A stretch of 64,000 nt of DNA from Streptomyces sp. 6-11-2 (GTDB lineage Bacteria > Actinomycetota > Actinomycetes > Streptomycetales > Streptomycetaceae). Location: contig NZ_BJOR01000001.1 in NCBI RefSeq assembly GCF_006540305.1, positions 6,882,001 to 6,946,000 on the forward strand, in the 5' to 3' direction. Made by a program: the position numbers and the translations under genes. Positions 61,047 to 64,000 of this stretch are shown piece after piece (within the stretch, counting starts at the first letter, position 1; every line of letters starts with the position of its first letter). Below the pieces are notes generated by a model that was not told the DNA's origin, did not search any database, and worked only from the letters and a program-made list of their open reading frames with translations.

Positions 61047-63293
61047 ATGTCGGAGACCATGCTGATCCAGGGCCGTTACCGGCTGCTCGACACGATCGGG
61101 CGCGGCGGCATGGGGGAGGTCTGGCGGGCGCGGGACGAGTCGCTGGGCCGCCATGTCGCGGTGAAGTGCCTCAAGCCGCTCGGCCGGCACCACGACCCGT
61201 CCTTCACCCGCGTGCTGCGCGAGCGGTTCCGGCGCGAGGCCCGGGTGGCCGCCGCGCTCCAGCACCGCGGGGTGACGGTGGTTCACGACTTCGGCGAGTC
61301 CGACGGCGTTCTCTACCTCGTGATGGAGATGCTCGACGGCCGCAACCTCGGACAGCTGCTGGAGGACAACGACCACCGGCCCCTTGCCGTGCCCGACATC
61401 ATCGAGATCGCCGAACAGGTCGCCGCCGCTCTCGCCTACACCCACCAACAGGGCATCGTGCACCGGGACCTGAAACCGGCGAACATCATGCGCCTCACCG
61501 ACGGCACGGTGAAGATCTGCGACTTCGGCATCGCCCGGCTCGGCCACGACATCGGCTTCACCGCCCGGCTGACCGGCACCGGCGTCGCCATGGGCACCCC
61601 GCACTACATGTCGCCGGAACAGATCGGCGGAACCGAGGTCGACCAGCGCAGCGACCTGTACTCGCTGGGCTGTGTGCTGTACGAACTCGCTACCGGGGCA
61701 CCGCCGTTCGACTTCGACGACGCCTGGGCGATCCTCGTCGGCCACCGCGACACCGCACCCGAGCCACCGCGCCGCCACCGCGTCGAACTCCCCGAGTACC
61801 TGGAGCGGATCGTCCTCGACCTGCTGGCCAAACTTCCCGAGCAACGACCGGTTGACGCAAACGAGTTGAGCCGCCGTATCATCGCCGGCCGCACGGCGGC
61901 GCCGCGGTACGCGCCCACGGTGGCCACCCCGCTCCCACGGCCCCACCCGCCCGAGCCGGCCGGTCGCGACGCCCGCCTGCCGTCGTGGACACGGGGCATG
62001 ACGACCGGTCACAAGGCGGCCGGAGCCGGAGGGCCGCGCAGCGCACGCCCGGACGCGGCGGGCGGCCTGACCGGTGAGTGGATCCCCCGCGCAGCCGACG
62101 GCTCCGCGGAGACCGGGCGGACGCCCGGCGGGTGGCCCGTCCCGCCACCGGAGGCCGTCGGAGCGCTGGCCGACCGGCACCGGGCGGGCCTGAGCCTCGG
62201 CCGGCTCGGCCGCTGGGACGAGGCGGCCGAGACGCACCGCGCGGTCGCCGGCGAGCGCGCGCGCCTCCTCGGTCCCGACCACCCCGACACCCTCGCCAGC
62301 CGCTACGAACTCGCCTTCGGCCTCAGCCGCACCGGGCGCGCCGCCGAAGCGCTGCGCGAGTACAAGCAGGTGGCCGAGGCGCGGATCAGGGCCCTCGGCT
62401 CCGACCACCCGGACACACTCGCCGTGCGCCAGGAGATGGCGTACGTGCTGGGCCGCCTGGGCCGCCACTTCGACGCGCACCAGGTGTACGCCGCGGTGCT
62501 CGCCGCGCGCGAGCGCATCATGGGCCCGGACCACCCCGACACCCTGCGCTGCCGGCACAACCTCGCCTTCAGCCTCAGCCGGCTCGGCCGCCTGGACGAC
62601 TCCTACCGCATGGCCTCCCAGGTCGCCGCCGCCCGCGCCCGGGTGCTCGGGCCGCAGCACCCCGACACTCTGGTCACCAGGTTCGAAGTCGCCTACGCGC
62701 TCGGTCAGTTGGGGCGATGGGTAGAGGCCCTGGAGACCTACCGCGACGTCGCCGAAGCACGCGCCCGGGCACTCGGTGCCGACCACCCGGACACCCTGGC
62801 CGCCCGCTACGAGGTCGGCATCAGCCTGGGCCGGCTCGGCCGCAGCGCGGAGGCGCTGCGGCTGTACCGCGCCCTGATCGACGACCGCACCCGGGTGCAC
62901 GGCCCCGCGCACCCCGAGACCCTGCGCGCCCGCCACGGTTTCGGGGTCAACCTCGGCCGGCTCGGCCGCTGGGAGGAGGCCCTGGCCGAGTCCCGCGACG
63001 TGTGCGCGATCCGCGGGCGCGAGCTCGGCCCCGACCACCCCGACACCCTGGTCAGCCGCCGCGAGGTCGCGGTGAGCCTCGGCTGGCTCGGCCGCTGGGC
63101 CGACGCGCTCACCGAGTACCGCGCCGTGGCCGACGCCCGCGAGCGCGTCCTGGGCGCCGGCCACCCCGACACCCTCTCCAGCCGCACCGACGAGGCCCAC
63201 TGCCTGGAACAGCTCGGCCGCGGCGGGGAGGCCGTCGAGCTGTACCGCAGGGTCGCCGTCCTGCGCGGACAACGCGCGGCCGACGGGCCCTAG
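61047..63293 (+). CDS. Ser/Thr protein kinase with TPR repeats
   Basis: A 748-residue cytoplasmic kinase. The Hanks domain spans about 10-275: GRGGMGEVWRARD, Lys40 in VAVKCLK, HRDLKPANIMR, DFGIARL and MGTPHYMSPEQIGG. A Pro-rich linker follows, then about eight kinesin-light-chain-type repeats of 42 residues, each with LGRLGRWDEA-like helices and an HPDTL turn. No membrane helix is visible. Its TAG stop lies within an IS481 target site. Confidence 0.9.
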   Translation: MSETMLIQGRYRLLDTIGRGGMGEVWRARDESLGRHVAVKCLKPLGRHHDPSFTRVLRERFRREARVAAALQHRGVTVVHDFGESDGVLYLVMEMLDGRNLGQLLEDNDHRPLAVPDIIEIAEQVAAALAYTHQQGIVHRDLKPANIMRLTDGTVKICDFGIARLGHDIGFTARLTGTGVAMGTPHYMSPEQIGGTEVDQRSDLYSLGCVLYELATGAPPFDFDDAWAILVGHRDTAPEPPRRHRVELPEYLERIVLDLLAKLPEQRPVDANELSRRIIAGRTAAPRYAPTVATPLPRPHPPEPAGRDARLPSWTRGMTTGHKAAGAGGPRSARPDAAGGLTGEWIPRAADGSAETGRTPGGWPVPPPEAVGALADRHRAGLSLGRLGRWDEAAETHRAVAGERARLLGPDHPDTLASRYELAFGLSRTGRAAEALREYKQVAEARIRALGSDHPDTLAVRQEMAYVLGRLGRHFDAHQVYAAVLAARERIMGPDHPDTLRCRHNLAFSLSRLGRLDDSYRMASQVAAARARVLGPQHPDTLVTRFEVAYALGQLGRWVEALETYRDVAEARARALGADHPDTLAARYEVGISLGRLGRSAEALRLYRALIDDRTRVHGPAHPETLRARHGFGVNLGRLGRWEEALAESRDVCAIRGRELGPDHPDTLVSRREVAVSLGWLGRWADALTEYRAVADARERVLGAGHPDTLSSRTDEAHCLEQLGRGGEAVELYRRVAVLRGQRAADGP

Positions 63294-63294
63294 G
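63289..63294. other. IS481 target site (NCTAGN)
   Basis: CCTAGG directly precedes the left end of the insertion sequence (TGTATTGACC from 63295). The Bordetella element IS481 duplicates six bases at NCTAGN. Both the kinase (TAG at 63291) and the transposase on the other strand (TAG, 63292-63290) end in it. Confidence 0.7.
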
Positions 63295-64000
63295 TGTATT
63301 GACCCGCAGCGTTGTTGACGCGGCTGATCGGTGGGTGGCCGCCGAGTGCGGTGTGGCAGCGGTGGTGGTTGTAGGTGTGGAGGAAGTCTGCCAGGGCTTC
63401 GGTTCGCTCGCGGTTGCTGGTGTAGGGCCGCAGGTAGGCCCATTCGTCGAGCAGGGTGCGGTTGAAGCGTTCGACCTTGCCGTTGGTCTGCGGCCGGTAG
63501 ACGCGTGTGTGTTTGCCGGCCGCGCCCAGGTCGGCAAGTGCCTGTCGCCAGGCGAAGCTCTTGCGGTAGGGCCAAGCGTTGTCGGTCAGAACCCGTTCGA
63601 TGCGGGTCATGCCGTGGGCGTGGAAGAACGCGGCTGCGCGGGTGAGGAAGGCGGCGCAGGTGGCGGCCTTTTCGTCCGGGTGGATCTCGCTGTAGGCCAG
63701 GCGGCTGTGGTCGTCGACGGCGGAGTGGACGTAGTCGTAGCCCATGCTGTTGCGGGTGGTGCGGCCGGCCTGGCGGCCCAGCACCCTGTGACCGCCGCCG
63801 TCGGGGATTCGGCCGAGTTTCTTGACGTCGACATGGAGCAGCTCGCCGGGTCGGTCGCGTTCATAGCGGCGGATGACCTGGCCGGTGGGCCGGTCCAGGA
63901 AGGCGAGTCGGTTCAGGCCGTGCCGGGTCAGGATGCGGTGCACGGTGGAGGCGGGCATGCCCAGGATCGGTCCGATGCGTGCCGGGCCCAGCTTGCGATC
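63290..64000 (-). CDS. IS481-family transposase, 5' end outside window
   Basis: DDE integrase-type transposase; 236 codons are visible and the frame is open to the right edge. DNA-binding part: GPARIGPILGMPASTVHRIL. Catalytic residues: LLHVDVKKLGRIPDG (first Asp), RVLTDNAWPYRKSFA (second Asp) and GKVERFNRTLLDEWAY (Glu). The ending GHPPISRVNNAAGQYT is coded by the terminal repeat, and the stop codon comes from flanking target DNA. No frameshift is seen, so it could be active. Confidence 0.92.
   Translation of the reverse strand, partial: DRKLGPARIGPILGMPASTVHRILTRHGLNRLAFLDRPTGQVIRRYERDRPGELLHVDVKKLGRIPDGGGHRVLGRQAGRTTRNSMGYDYVHSAVDDHSRLAYSEIHPDEKAATCAAFLTRAAAFFHAHGMTRIERVLTDNAWPYRKSFAWRQALADLGAAGKHTRVYRPQTNGKVERFNRTLLDEWAYLRPYTSNRERTEALADFLHTYNHHRCHTALGGHPPISRVNNAAGQYT
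63295..64000 (-). mobile_element. IS481-family insertion sequence, partial
   Basis: The left end starts TGTATTGACCCGCAGCGTTG, with the TGT typical of the family. The right terminal repeat is beyond the window. It stands immediately after the kinase stop codon. Confidence 0.85.

Noticed and set aside
60738..63575. 945-codon minus-strand frame across the kinase
   Set aside because: Repetitive antisense of the TPR repeats; the kinase motifs are on the plus strand.

Overview
The window is very GC-rich, with third codon positions almost always G or C, frequent GTG starts, ATGA/GTGA gene overlaps and families typical of actinomycetes (LAL and PAS-LuxR regulators, DUF5707, class F sortase, Rv1733c-like protein, NmtR). 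It looks like chromosomal accessory DNA from a Streptomyces or close relative. Gene remnants and insertion-sequence traces lie at several junctions.

Layout. (1) 1-8.2 kb: the end of a phosphotransferase gene, then a tight operon with a sulfonate/nitrate-type ABC importer (binding lipoprotein, two permeases, ATPase), a MarR regulator, an aryl-sulfotransferase-like protein, a metallo-beta-lactamase-fold hydrolase and an alpha/beta hydrolase. It reads as an import-and-processing pathway, perhaps for organosulfur compounds. (2) 8.2-16.6 kb: a patchwork. It has an IS5-type transposase remnant, a divergent NmtR / P1B-4 metal ATPase pair with an operator in the promoter, an MFS exporter, several gene remnants, and a mosaic pseudogene joining radical SAM and nitrite-reductase-like pieces. 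(3) 16.8-31.7 kb: a polyene-macrolide-type set without a polyketide synthase: a mycosaminyl-transferase-like GT1, a fused PabA-PabB protein with a lost glutaminase cysteine, a MarR protein, three giant LAL-LuxR regulators and a PimM/FscRI-type PAS-LuxR regulator. Genes of these classes accompany aromatic heptaene (candicidin-like) clusters. This is the most unusual part of the window.

(4) 31.9-38 kb: a secreted GH64 beta-1,3-glucanase behind a LacI-type operator, an ECF sigma factor with a membrane partner, a class F sortase with a likely PDTG-type substrate, a SpoIIE-type phosphatase and a GNAT acetyltransferase. (5) 38-55.4 kb: a dormancy/redox-stress island resembling the content of the mycobacterial DosR regulon: PFK, DevS/DosS-type GAF histidine kinase, five universal stress proteins, two zinc alcohol dehydrogenases, PPK2, phosphoribosyltransferase-hydrolase fusion, Rv1733c-like protein, STAS protein, FMN-binding split-barrel protein, CBS-BON protein and GH65 enzyme. 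No DevR response regulator is present. (6) 55.4-59 kb: a sulfide/persulfide detoxification module (persulfide dioxygenase-rhodanese, rhodanese, TSUP exporter, CstR-like repressor, rhodanese-membrane protein) with three near-identical TACCCC-type operators. (7) 59-64 kb: a YihY-type membrane protein, a small secreted protein, a TPR-containing Ser/Thr kinase and an IS481-family element inserted at a CTAG site that coincides with the kinase stop codon.

All functional assignments rest on motifs and family resemblance read by eye; no database search was run.
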